A stretch of DNA of 30,225 bases, taken from assembly GCA_038757905.1 (NCBI GenBank), contig JBCDGG010000054.1, positions 1-30,225 on the forward strand. The letters are read 5' to 3'. Below, in pieces: positions 15,864 through 23,722 of this stretch. The notes beneath the pieces are model-generated. The model had not been told where the DNA came from. It did not search any database and saw nothing but the letters and a program-made list of their open reading frames with translations. The stretch's first letter is position 1. Each line of letters opens with the position of its first letter. Origin of the DNA: HLUCCA09 sp038757905 (GTDB lineage Bacteria > Pseudomonadota > Alphaproteobacteria > Rhodobacterales > Rhodobacteraceae). Made by a program: the position numbers and the translations under genes.

Positions 15864-18230
15864 TCACTCTCTCGTTTTGAGCGCTGCGACGAGGTCCGCC
15901 CGGTCCAGGTCGCGCTTCACAAGAAGACCCGATGTGACCGCGGCCGCGATCACCACCAACGCCGCCGAGCCATAGGTGGCGAGATCGAAGATCGCCGGAA
16001 CCTGGTAGACTTCGGTGGAATAGGCCGTGGCCATCAGGACAGATACGTAATGGCCCAAGAGCGTCCCGAGGGGCAGGGCCACGATCACCACCGCCGCCAG
16101 CTCTCCCAGCAGAACATAGGCGGCCTCGCCCTTGGAGAACCCGATCACGCGCAGGCTCGCCAGATCCCTGGCGCGCTCGGCATAGGCGATCCGGGCCGCG
16201 TTATAGACGATCCCGAACGTGATGATGTAGGCCAGTGCGCCGATGATGAAGCGCGACCAGCCGGCACCGGTATTGAGCATCCGTTCGAAGGCGATGCGTG
16301 CCTCGCTCTTCAGGCTGACGCCCGCCACGACGGGCATCCCCTTCAGCCAGGTGTAGATCTCGTCGGCATAGGCTTCGTCGATCAGCAGATGGGCGCCCGA
16401 CACGCGCCCCGGCTCCTTCAGCACCCGGTTCAGCGCGCCGATATCCATGTAGGCCGGGGCCCCCAGCAGGCTGTCGGCGATGGCGACCACCGGCAGATCG
16501 AGCACCGGCTGGCGCCCTTCGCGGACGTCGACCGTCACGCTGTCGCCCGAAGCGATCCCAAGGATGTTGGCAAGCGTTTCCGACATCACGACCCCGTCCG
16601 TGCGGATTGGGATCGGCGCGCCATCGGCATCCAGCGCGCGCGACAGCGACGCCTCCTGCACCATACCCGTCAGCGCGCCGCGGTGCTCCTCCAGGCCGTT
16701 GCGCATCACGACGGGCACGTCGCGCACGGGTTCGACGCGTAGAACGCCCTCGTGGCGCTGCATCTCCAGAATGGTCTTCTCCGACACGGGGTGCGTGAAG
16801 CTGACGGTCACATCGCTCCGGTCGACCACGGCGAAGGTCAGATCGATGGTCTTGGTGAACCCGGCATAGATCGTGATCGTCGAGGCCGACAGCGCCATGC
16901 CGCAGGCGATTCCGACGACGGCGCCGGCCATGCGCATCGGCTGGCGGGTGATCCGGCGCAGGACCATACGTGTCGGCTGATCCAGCAGCCCAACGAATGC
17001 CTGGCCGAACCGCCCGGCGCGGCTGTAATCGGCCGGGGCAGGCGGGCGCATCGCTTCGGACGGGGTGAGCGCGAAGACCCGCCGCAGCACCAGGACACCG
17101 CCGGCCGAGGCCGCCGCGATGCTCACCGCGACGCCGATGACGAAGGACTTCTCGTCGAGATCGAAGATGAGAAACGGAAACTTGTAGAATTGCGTATAGA
17201 CGCCGACCATCGCCCGGCCGCTCACGACGCCGAAGAGACAGCCGAGGATCGCGCCGCCCGCCGCGATGGCGAGGACGAGGCGAAAGTAATGCGCCCCAAC
17301 CTCCCAGTTGGTGTAGCCGAACGCCTTCATCAGCCCGATCTCCTCCCGCTCGGATTCCACCATCCGGCTGACGACGATGTTGAGAAGAAAGGCCGCAACG
17401 GCGAGGAAGATCGGCGGGACGGACTGATTGGTGGCGCGCAGCCCCTCGATCTCCTGCGTGATGAAGAGATCGGACAGATGGTCCTCCAGCCCGTAGGCTC
17501 CGGTCGGCCCATAGGGCGCAAGCTGCCGGTCCACCGCCGCCAGCACCGCCTCCTGATCGGCGCTACGGCTGAGCCCGATCAGAGCTTCGTTGTAGGCGCC
17601 GTCAAGATCGTAGGCGGCCGCCAGCGCGGATGTGCTCATCCAGATGACGCCGAAGCGGGCATCATCCGGCACAAGCTCGCCCGGTGCGGTGGTAAAAATA
17701 AACTCCGGCGATTGCGCCAGCCCGACGATGTGGAAGTCGCGCCGCGCCCCGTTCATCGTCGCTTCCAGTCGGTCGCCCGGGCCCAGACCATGTGCAAGCG
17801 CGAAGCTTTCCAGCAAAAGGATCTCGTCGGACCGGTCGCTGTCGAGCATGCGGCCGTCGCTGAGGAAGATGTCGTTGAGCGCGGGCGCGCCGAAGTCCGG
17901 CAGCGATACGGCCTGGGCCTGCACCGGCACGCTGCGGCCTTCGATGTCGATCAGTGCCGCCCCGTTGACGCGCCCCTCGACAGCCGAAACGCCGGGGATC
18001 TCGGCCAGATCGGCCAGGGTGAGATTGGGGGCCCGAGCGACGGGCGCGAAGACATCGGCCAGGCGGTAGCGCTCGTAATAGGTGTCCCGGGTCTGCTCCA
18101 GCGAGTTGACGAGGCCGGTCATCATCACCAGCAGCATCACCCCCATGGCGATGACCATCGCGATGGCGAGCGCCTGCCCCTTCATCCGCCATAGGTCGCG
18201 GAGCAATTTGTGCGTGAGCGGGCTCACCAC
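15864..18230 (-). CDS. FtsX/MacB-type ABC permease with two FtsX modules
   Basis: Inner-membrane permease of a type VII (MacB/LolCE-like) ABC system, 788 residues. An N-terminal helix is at about 16-40. A large periplasmic domain follows (about 45-265), then three helices with the FtsX signature near 270-390 (SEREEIGLMKAFGYTNWEVGAHYFR). A second N-terminal-type helix is near 430-455, a second periplasmic domain runs to about 650, and the final three helices span about 660-780 (RARDLASLRVIGFSKGEA). This duplicated plan is standard for the 8-TM members. It starts at GTG 18230, with GGAG seven bases upstream, and overlaps the ATPase gene by 7 bp. Systems of this kind use ATP to do mechanical work on periplasmic substrates. 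The cargo is unknown. Confidence 0.9.
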   Translation of the reverse strand: MVSPLTHKLLRDLWRMKGQALAIAMVIAMGVMLLVMMTGLVNSLEQTRDTYYERYRLADVFAPVARAPNLTLADLAEIPGVSAVEGRVNGAALIDIEGRSVPVQAQAVSLPDFGAPALNDIFLSDGRMLDSDRSDEILLLESFALAHGLGPGDRLEATMNGARRDFHIVGLAQSPEFIFTTAPGELVPDDARFGVIWMSTSALAAAYDLDGAYNEALIGLSRSADQEAVLAAVDRQLAPYGPTGAYGLEDHLSDLFITQEIEGLRATNQSVPPIFLAVAAFLLNIVVSRMVESEREEIGLMKAFGYTNWEVGAHYFRLVLAIAAGGAILGCLFGVVSGRAMVGVYTQFYKFPFLIFDLDEKSFVIGVAVSIAAASAGGVLVLRRVFALTPSEAMRPPAPADYSRAGRFGQAFVGLLDQPTRMVLRRITRQPMRMAGAVVGIACGMALSASTITIYAGFTKTIDLTFAVVDRSDVTVSFTHPVSEKTILEMQRHEGVLRVEPVRDVPVVMRNGLEEHRGALTGMVQEASLSRALDADGAPIPIRTDGVVMSETLANILGIASGDSVTVDVREGRQPVLDLPVVAIADSLLGAPAYMDIGALNRVLKEPGRVSGAHLLIDEAYADEIYTWLKGMPVVAGVSLKSEARIAFERMLNTGAGWSRFIIGALAYIITFGIVYNAARIAYAERARDLASLRVIGFSKGEAAYVLLGELAAVVIVALPLGTLLGHYVSVLMATAYSTEVYQVPAIFDLATYGSAALVVIAAAVTSGLLVKRDLDRADLVAALKTRE

Positions 18231-18931
18231 TCGATCTCCGAGGCTTCGACCTTGGTCTCGTTTTCGATGACCTCGCGGATCGCACCGTCCGCGAAGCTGA
18301 GAACGCGATCCGCCATGCCGGCGGTGGCGGCGGCGTGGGTTACGATCAGCACGGTCGTACCGAGCCGTTGGTTGAGCTTCTGCAGAACCTCCAGCACGGC
18401 GCGGCCGGTCTTGCTGTCGAGCGCGCCGGTGGGTTCGTCGCAGAACAGCACGTCCGGCTGTTTGGCCACGGCGCGCGCGATCGCCACGCGCTGCTGCTCG
18501 CCGCCAGACAACTGCGCAGGAAAATGATCGACCCGCTCGCCGAGGCCCACGAGATCGAGCGCCTCCTCCGGCGACATGGGCGCGCGCGCAATCTCCGTCA
18601 CGAGTTCGACGTTCTCCCGGGCCGTGAGGCTGGGCATAAGATTATAGAACTGAAAGACAAACCCGATGTGGTCACGCCGGTACCGGGTCAACTCCCGGTC
18701 GGACAGCGCGCCGAGATTCGTCGTGCGGAAATGCGCGGTGCCGCCGCTGGACCGGTCGAGCCCGCCGAGGATGTTCAAGAGGGTCGATTTTCCGCTTCCG
18801 GACGGGCCGAGGAGGACGACGATCTCGCCTTGCGGGATCTTGAGGTCAACGCCGCGAAGGGCGTGGACGGCGGAATGCCCCTCGCCATAGACCTTCGTCA
18901 GTCCCTCTGTCCTGTATGCGGCCTCGGCCAC
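18224..18931 (-). CDS. ABC transporter ATPase, LolD/MacB type
   Basis: Nucleotide-binding subunit driving the FtsX-like permease encoded next, 235 residues; on the cytosolic face of the membrane. Walker A is GPSGSGKST (42-50), the Q-loop FVFQFYNLMP carries Gln 94, the signature is LSGGEQQ (141-147), Walker B is VLFCDEPT (161-168) and the switch is His 199 (VTHAA). The GTG at 18931 is chosen for its GGAGG eight bases upstream and because the ABC fold begins at once. Reading on to an ATG at 19024 adds 31 basic residues atypical of the family. First gene of the ATPase - permease - adaptor operon. Confidence 0.9.
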   Translation of the reverse strand: MAEAAYRTEGLTKVYGEGHSAVHALRGVDLKIPQGEIVVLLGPSGSGKSTLLNILGGLDRSSGGTAHFRTTNLGALSDRELTRYRRDHIGFVFQFYNLMPSLTARENVELVTEIARAPMSPEEALDLVGLGERVDHFPAQLSGGEQQRVAIARAVAKQPDVLFCDEPTGALDSKTGRAVLEVLQKLNQRLGTTVLIVTHAAATAGMADRVLSFADGAIREVIENETKVEASEIEW

Positions 18932-19308
18932 CGCTCTGCCTCCACCGTGCGTCAACCTGGGTTGTCGCCGTGTTGTGTCCAACTTCCATAAAGGGATGCC
19001 GCGCCGACGTTCAATGCAGTGCATCGCGATTGGTGTCCGGGGGCGCGTTTTTGTCCGGCCCGCGCCCCTGCGGGCAACCCGGCGGCCAGTCGGGCGCGAT
19101 GGATCTGCTGCCGGCGCGCCCGCTGTTGGAGCGTCTGCATGCCTCCACCCGCACTACCGACGCTCATAGGCATCGGAACGCGAGCGTCCGGATCGTTGCC
19201 GCAAGCCAGCCGACGTTCCACGGGGGAAAGCGAGCGCACACTTCTCCCAAGCGCCGCGTGCCTCGACGCCGCGGCTGCGCCCCGAGGGGACGCGTGACAG
19301 GGCCGGCC
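18932..19308. other. 377-bp gap between isochorismatase-family and ABC ATPase genes
   Basis: No gene recognised. Small frames on both strands are Arg/Pro-rich shadows. The promoter of the ABC export operon should lie in 18932-19050, but no convincing -35/-10 pair or FNR box was found. A weak GC hairpin (19277-19293) lies just after the isochorismatase-family stop. Confidence 0.45.
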
Positions 19309-19989
19309 CTACGCGGTCAGGCGCTGGATCTCGGCCAGGATCTCCTCCGTCGTGCGCGTTCTGCAGTAATGCCCGCGCATCTGCTCGATCGACACGTCGT
19401 GGCGATGCGCGTTTTCCGCCGCGCAGCAATCCTCGATCTGGGTCACGAGAAAGCCCCTGTCGGCAGCATCGCGGATCGCGCATTCGACGCATTGATCGGT
19501 GCATACGCCATAGATGATCAGGTATTCGATCCCGAGGTTGCGCAGGACGTATTCCACATTCGTGGAGTTGAAGATGCCGCTGGACGTCTTCGGGATGACG
19601 ATGTCGTTGGGTTCGGGGCCGACGGCGTCGATCACCTGCGCCTCCCAAGAGCCCTTCGGAAACAACAGGTTCGAGATCTTGTGGTCGAGGCTGCGGTCGC
19701 GCCCGTCCAGGGTGTAGGCCTCGATGGTGGTATAGATGATTTCTATCCCGGCGGTGCGCGCGGCGTCCTGAAGCCGGATCTGGTTCGGGATCAGGAGATC
19801 GCCGATCCGATCCAGAAAGTAGCGATGCGGGGCTTCGGCCGATGTCGCATCGGCCGCGTGCCTCTGACGGTCCGCCGTCCATTCCGCGTTCTGCATGTCG
19901 ACGGAGAGCAGAGCCGTCTTGCCGGGTTCAATCGGCCGTTCGCGGTAGGCGCCGTTTGCGGCATCGACGGCAGGTATTTCTGTTTGCAT
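19309..19989 (-). CDS. Isochorismatase-family cysteine hydrolase
   Basis: A 226-residue cytosolic hydrolase of the nicotinamidase/ureidoacrylate-amidohydrolase/isochorismatase fold. The catalytic triad is visible: Asp 31 (LLSVDMQ), Lys 134 (VIPKTSSGIFNST) and Cys 167 in GVCTDQCVE (161-169). The preceding turn is the usual cis-peptide site. An intact nucleophile points to an amidase (C-N hydrolysis) rather than an isochorismatase, which lacks the Cys. It lies 95 bp after the RpiR-type regulator and is probably the last gene of the liv-type operon. Together with the amidohydrolase-like and glutamine-synthetase-like genes on the other side of the locus it suggests amide breakdown. The substrate is not known. 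Confidence 0.88.
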   Translation of the reverse strand: MQTEIPAVDAANGAYRERPIEPGKTALLSVDMQNAEWTADRQRHAADATSAEAPHRYFLDRIGDLLIPNQIRLQDAARTAGIEIIYTTIEAYTLDGRDRSLDHKISNLLFPKGSWEAQVIDAVGPEPNDIVIPKTSSGIFNSTNVEYVLRNLGIEYLIIYGVCTDQCVECAIRDAADRGFLVTQIEDCCAAENAHRHDVSIEQMRGHYCRTRTTEEILAEIQRLTA

Positions 19990-20084
19990 GGCAGGGCCTT
20001 GTTTGCGGTTGCGCGGCCGTGCGGCCGAAGGGAACGCCTGTACGCCGACCTATGCGGCACGGCGAGGCGGCAGCGGGATAAGGG

Positions 20085-20942
20085 CTATCGGAACGCGGCG
20101 GGCTCTGCCCGGCCGGACGTCTTGCGGCGGACCTCCTCCAAGCGGTGGATCCGGCGCGATGCGGCGTCGCCGTAGACCTCGACAAGGCGTTCCAGCACCG
20201 CGTCGATGGCCGCGATGGCGGGCACCAGCGTATCGAGCGGAGAAACCGTCGCCACAGGCACAGGGAGCGTGACCTCGGCCAGTTCGCAGACCGGCGACAG
20301 CTCGACATCCGTGACCAGCACGATCCGAACGCCGCGCTGGCGTGCGACCTCGGCAATCGCGAACATCTCCTCCTGATATCGCCGCACATCGAACATCACC
20401 AGCAGATCGCGCCGGGTCAGATCGACGAGGCGGTCGGCCATGACGCCGGAGGCTGTTGGCGCGAGCAGATGCACCTCGCCCCGCATAGTGCCCAGCTGAA
20501 ACGCGAAGTATTGCGCGGCGATAGAGGTCCACCTGCCGCCGGTGACAAAGACACGGCCGCGGGTGCCGGCGATGACCTCGACGGCGAGCGCCAGCGACTG
20601 GGCGACCGAGCCGCCGTCCAGCGTCGCCACGGAGGCCGCGAGATCGGCTATCAGGCCCTCTTGTGGTGGGTATTGCTGGTAGCGGTTCATCAGGGCAAGG
20701 GGCGAGGTTTCGGCCTCCTGCACCTCATGGCGGACGGCGCGCTGGAAATCGGTGAACCGGGCAAAGCCCAGATGCCGCACGAACCGCGTCACGGTGGGCG
20801 GGCTGACATCGGCCTGACGGGCGAGATCCTCGATCCCGCCCAGGGCGCTGATCGGGTAGCGTTCGGAGATCACCTTGGCGATGCGCCGTTCGCTGGCCGA
20901 CAGATCGTTGAACCGCGTGTCTATTCTGTCCTTGATGGTCAA
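20085..20942 (-). CDS. MurR/RpiR-family transcriptional regulator
   Basis: A 285-residue DNA-binding regulator. The N-terminal HTH_6 domain (1-80) has LSASERRIAKVI and the recognition region IEDLARQADVSPPTVTRFVRHLGF (37-60). The C-terminal SIS domain (about 115-255) includes GRVFVTGGRWTSIAAQYFAFQL. SIS domains usually sense phosphosugars, but RpiR proteins next to amino-acid and purine catabolic genes are also known. The start is TTG at 20942. The only nearby ATG (20949) is out of frame and runs into a stop, and the protein aligns from its first residues. A ribosome site (AGGAAAG) overlaps the LivH stop, so it is translated with the transport operon. It probably controls the locus from the palindromes at 25613-25661. 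Confidence 0.9.
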   Translation of the reverse strand: MTIKDRIDTRFNDLSASERRIAKVISERYPISALGGIEDLARQADVSPPTVTRFVRHLGFARFTDFQRAVRHEVQEAETSPLALMNRYQQYPPQEGLIADLAASVATLDGGSVAQSLALAVEVIAGTRGRVFVTGGRWTSIAAQYFAFQLGTMRGEVHLLAPTASGVMADRLVDLTRRDLLVMFDVRRYQEEMFAIAEVARQRGVRIVLVTDVELSPVCELAEVTLPVPVATVSPLDTLVPAIAAIDAVLERLVEVYGDAASRRIHRLEEVRRKTSGRAEPAAFR

Positions 20943-20955
20943 TCGGCCATCTTTC

Positions 20956-21843
20956 CTAGCTGCGCCGGGTCGCCGGCCCGGGTATCAGACCCTCGGGCCG
21001 CAGAACAAGAATGCCGACGATGATGGTGAGCGAAATCGCGTCGCGATAGGGCAGGGCCGCTTCGGGCAGGAACGCCTGCAGATACACCTCTACCGCGCCC
21101 AGAACGAAGCCGCCCAGGACGGCGCCGCTGAGCGAGCCGAGCCCCCCGACCACCGTCGCGATGAAGGCCTTGAGCACCGGAATCGCGCCCATCAGCGGAT
21201 CGACGGACCCGCGTGTGGCGACCCACAGGATGGCCGCGATGCCGGCCAGCGCGCCGGAGATGGCGAAGGCGGTCGCGATGATGCGATTGGCCGAGATGCC
21301 CATCAGGCGCACCACCGGAAAGTCTTCGGCCGCGGCGCGCATGGCGATGCCGGTGACGGATCTCGTCAGGATCGCGCGCAGCGCAATCAGCGCAAGACCC
21401 ACGACCGCGATGGACAGGACCGACACCATCCCGACCCGGACGGGGCCGATCATGATGCTCGCGGTCAGCCAATCCGGCAGGACGACCGCCACGGGACGTG
21501 CCGAGATGCCGTTCTGAAACAGGACCTGAATGATCTGGCTGATCGCGAAGGAGGTGATCAGCAGCGTTGTCACATCTGCGCCGCGCATCTGCCGGAAGGC
21601 CACCCGCTCCATCAGGACGGCGGCCAGGATCGCCGCGAAGAACCCGATCGCGATAGCCATGGCCACCGGCAGATTGAGCAGCAGAATGAACCACATGGCG
21701 TAACCCGTGACGGTCATCACCTCGCCGTGGGCGAAGTTGATCAGACGCACGATGGAGAACACCACCGCGAGGCCGAGCGCTAGAAGCGCGTAGATCCCTC
21801 CCAGGCTGAGCGCGTTGATCGTTTGCTGGATGAACAGGTCCAT
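20956..21843 (-). CDS. livH: Branched-chain-amino-acid-type ABC permease, LivH-like
   Basis: Inner-membrane permease subunit of a HAAT-family importer, 295 residues, with about eight hydrophobic segments. The family signature LALGLAVVFSIVRLINFAHGEV (about 20-41) is at the N-terminus, and the cytosolic coupling region RSVTGIAMRAAAEDFPVVRLMGI is near 160-182. It pairs with the LivM half of the fusion protein. The LivF stop is 3 bp upstream and the regulator start is 13 bp downstream. HAAT systems carry amino acids, amides, urea and aromatic acids, so the name does not prove a branched-chain substrate. Confidence 0.9.
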   Translation of the reverse strand: MDLFIQQTINALSLGGIYALLALGLAVVFSIVRLINFAHGEVMTVTGYAMWFILLLNLPVAMAIAIGFFAAILAAVLMERVAFRQMRGADVTTLLITSFAISQIIQVLFQNGISARPVAVVLPDWLTASIMIGPVRVGMVSVLSIAVVGLALIALRAILTRSVTGIAMRAAAEDFPVVRLMGISANRIIATAFAISGALAGIAAILWVATRGSVDPLMGAIPVLKAFIATVVGGLGSLSGAVLGGFVLGAVEVYLQAFLPEAALPYRDAISLTIIVGILVLRPEGLIPGPATRRS

Positions 21844-21846
21844 GGG

Positions 21847-22548
21847 TCAGTGTCCGAGGTAGGCGCCGTGGACGGCATCCGACGCCGCGACATCGGCGGC
21901 TGTGCCGCGCACGGTGGCGTGGCCTTGGGCGAGAACGACGGCGTGGTCGGCAATGTCGAGCGACATCGGCACGTTCTGCTCGACCAGAAGGATGGTGATG
22001 CCTTCGCCCCTGAGATCGGCAATCAGGTCGAAAACGGCCTCGACGACCTGCGGCGCGAGGCCGAGCGAGGGCTCGTCCATCAGCAGCAACCGGGGCTGCG
22101 CCATTAAAGCGCGCGCAATCGCAAGCATCTGCTGCTCGCCGCCCGACAGCAGGCCGGCCTTCTGCCCGCTGCGTTCGCCCAGGATCGGAAACCGCGCCTG
22201 CAGGGCCTCCGCCCGCTCCTTGCGGTCGGCGGGCGCGGCGTGCACCGCCCCGCCGAGCAGCAGATTTTCCGCAACTGTCAGCGCCGAGAAAACACGCCGC
22301 CCCTCGGGGACGAGGCCGATGCCCAGCTGCGCAATCGCCTCCGGCGACAACCCGGAAATGCTGCGCCCGTCGAGCCGGATCTCGCCCCGCGTCGGCACCA
22401 GCCCGGCGATGCCGGCCAGGGTCGACGATTTGCCCGCGCCATTGGCGCCGAGGATCGCAAAGATCTCGCCCTGTCCGACGGTCAGATCGAGGCCGCGCAC
22501 GGCCTCGATCGCGCCGTAGCGCACGCTGAGGGATGCAACCTCCAGCAT
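21847..22548 (-). CDS. livF: HAAT-type ABC ATPase, LivF-like
   Basis: Second nucleotide-binding subunit of the importer, 233 residues. Walker A is GANGAGKSS (34-42), followed by the LivF-type LVPEGRRVFSALTVAENL. The signature is LSGGEQQM (134-141) and Walker B is LLLMDEP (154-160), followed by SLGLAP, typical of LivF. His of the switch region is replaced by Gln (LLVEQN), also typical of LivF. The ATG at 22548 is one base after the binding-protein stop. In-frame codons further upstream are shadow of that gene. It partners the ATPase half of the LivM-LivG fusion. Confidence 0.92.
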   Translation of the reverse strand: MLEVASLSVRYGAIEAVRGLDLTVGQGEIFAILGANGAGKSSTLAGIAGLVPTRGEIRLDGRSISGLSPEAIAQLGIGLVPEGRRVFSALTVAENLLLGGAVHAAPADRKERAEALQARFPILGERSGQKAGLLSGGEQQMLAIARALMAQPRLLLMDEPSLGLAPQVVEAVFDLIADLRGEGITILLVEQNVPMSLDIADHAVVLAQGHATVRGTAADVAASDAVHGAYLGH

Positions 22549-22549
22549 G

Positions 22550-23710
22550 TCAGGGGGCGGGCATGGTTTCCGCGTCGGCGAGCTGTCTGCGAATGAAGAC
22601 CTTTTCGCCCCCCTCGATCCGCGCCAGCACAACCTCGCGCATCGGCATCCGGTCGGTCCCGGCGAAGGTGAAGCTCGACATGATCCCCTCCGTTTCGCCC
22701 AGATTGGCCAGAGCCACACCAACTTCGGCCGCATCGGTGCTGCCCGCGGCCTGCACGGCCGCGTCGATCATGGTCAGGATATCGCAGCCGTTCACCACAT
22801 AGTTCGTGTCGGCCGCGGTTCCGGTCGCGGCTTCGAAGGCGGCGTTGAACTCGGCATGCGCGCTGCCCTCTTCGGCAAATCCGCCCGAGGTGTGGACGAT
22901 CCCCTCCACCACATCGCCCAGGCCGCGCACCGTCGGCGTATCGAGCACATCGGCGCCCATGACGGGGATGTCCACGCCAGCGCCCCGCAGCGCGCGGATG
23001 AAGGCGGGGAAGTCCGGCTCCCAGGCGGAGGTCATGATGACATCTGGCTGTGGATCGAGGTTCTGGATCGTGGTGACGATGGCGTTGAAATCGGGCTGGC
23101 CCATGCTGAAGGACCCTTCCCCGAGCAACGCGCCGCCATTGGCCTCGAACGCCCCGGCAAAGTAGCGCGGCCCAAACTGGGTGTAGGCGGCATCGGGCGA
23201 GGTCAGGATCCAGGTGGTCTTGTAGCCGAGCTCGGCCGCATAGGCCCCGAGCACGGCGGCCTGCTGGTTGTCGGCCGGGTAGCTGCCGAACACGTACTCC
23301 CCGCCATTCAGCGTCAGGATCGGCGCGGTGCCCGCGAAGGTCATCGTGGGGATTTGCGCCGGGGTGGTGATCTGCCCCATCGCGATGGTGGGATCGCCAT
23401 CGGGGGGCGCGACGATGAAGTTGACCCCGAGATCCACGAATTCCTGCGCGAACCGGACCGCTTCGGCAATGTCCGAGCGCGTGTCTCGGACTTCAAGCCG
23501 GATGGGATACTGACCGGCGATGCCGCCGGCCTCGTTCATCTGATCGACGCAGTAGCTGAACCCGTCGAAGGAGGGTTGGCTGAACGGTGCAAGACCGCCG
23601 GAATTGGCAACCGCGACCCCGATCACATAATCGTCTTGCGCGAGGGCCGATAACGGCGCCACCGCGATGCCTGCGGCCAGCACAGCCGCCGTTTTGATCT
23701 TCAGCTCCAT
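22550..23710 (-). CDS. Periplasmic substrate-binding protein of the Liv-type importer
   Basis: Captures the ligand in the periplasm for the importer, 386 residues. A Sec signal peptide is clear: MELKIK, a hydrophobic core, then ALA|QDD with cleavage after about residue 24. The mature protein is a type-1 periplasmic-binding fold (Peripla_BP_6, LivJ-like), for example IGVAVANSGGLAPFSQPSFDGF and the later MTSAWEPDFPAFIRALRGAG. The ATG at 23710 has the strong Shine-Dalgarno GGAGGT. A GTG three codons earlier would overlap that site. It lies 12 bp after the fusion gene. Ligand cannot be assigned. The family binds branched-chain amino acids, amides, urea and aromatic compounds. Confidence 0.9.
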   Translation of the reverse strand: MELKIKTAAVLAAGIAVAPLSALAQDDYVIGVAVANSGGLAPFSQPSFDGFSYCVDQMNEAGGIAGQYPIRLEVRDTRSDIAEAVRFAQEFVDLGVNFIVAPPDGDPTIAMGQITTPAQIPTMTFAGTAPILTLNGGEYVFGSYPADNQQAAVLGAYAAELGYKTTWILTSPDAAYTQFGPRYFAGAFEANGGALLGEGSFSMGQPDFNAIVTTIQNLDPQPDVIMTSAWEPDFPAFIRALRGAGVDIPVMGADVLDTPTVRGLGDVVEGIVHTSGGFAEEGSAHAEFNAAFEAATGTAADTNYVVNGCDILTMIDAAVQAAGSTDAAEVGVALANLGETEGIMSSFTFAGTDRMPMREVVLARIEGGEKVFIRRQLADAETMPAP

Positions 23711-23722
23711 GGTCTTCACCTC

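Noticed and set aside
19299..19310. AGGGCCGGCCCT 12-bp palindrome at the isochorismatase-family stop
   Set aside because: Self-complementary GC tract overlapping coding sequence, too short a loop for a hairpin, likely chance.
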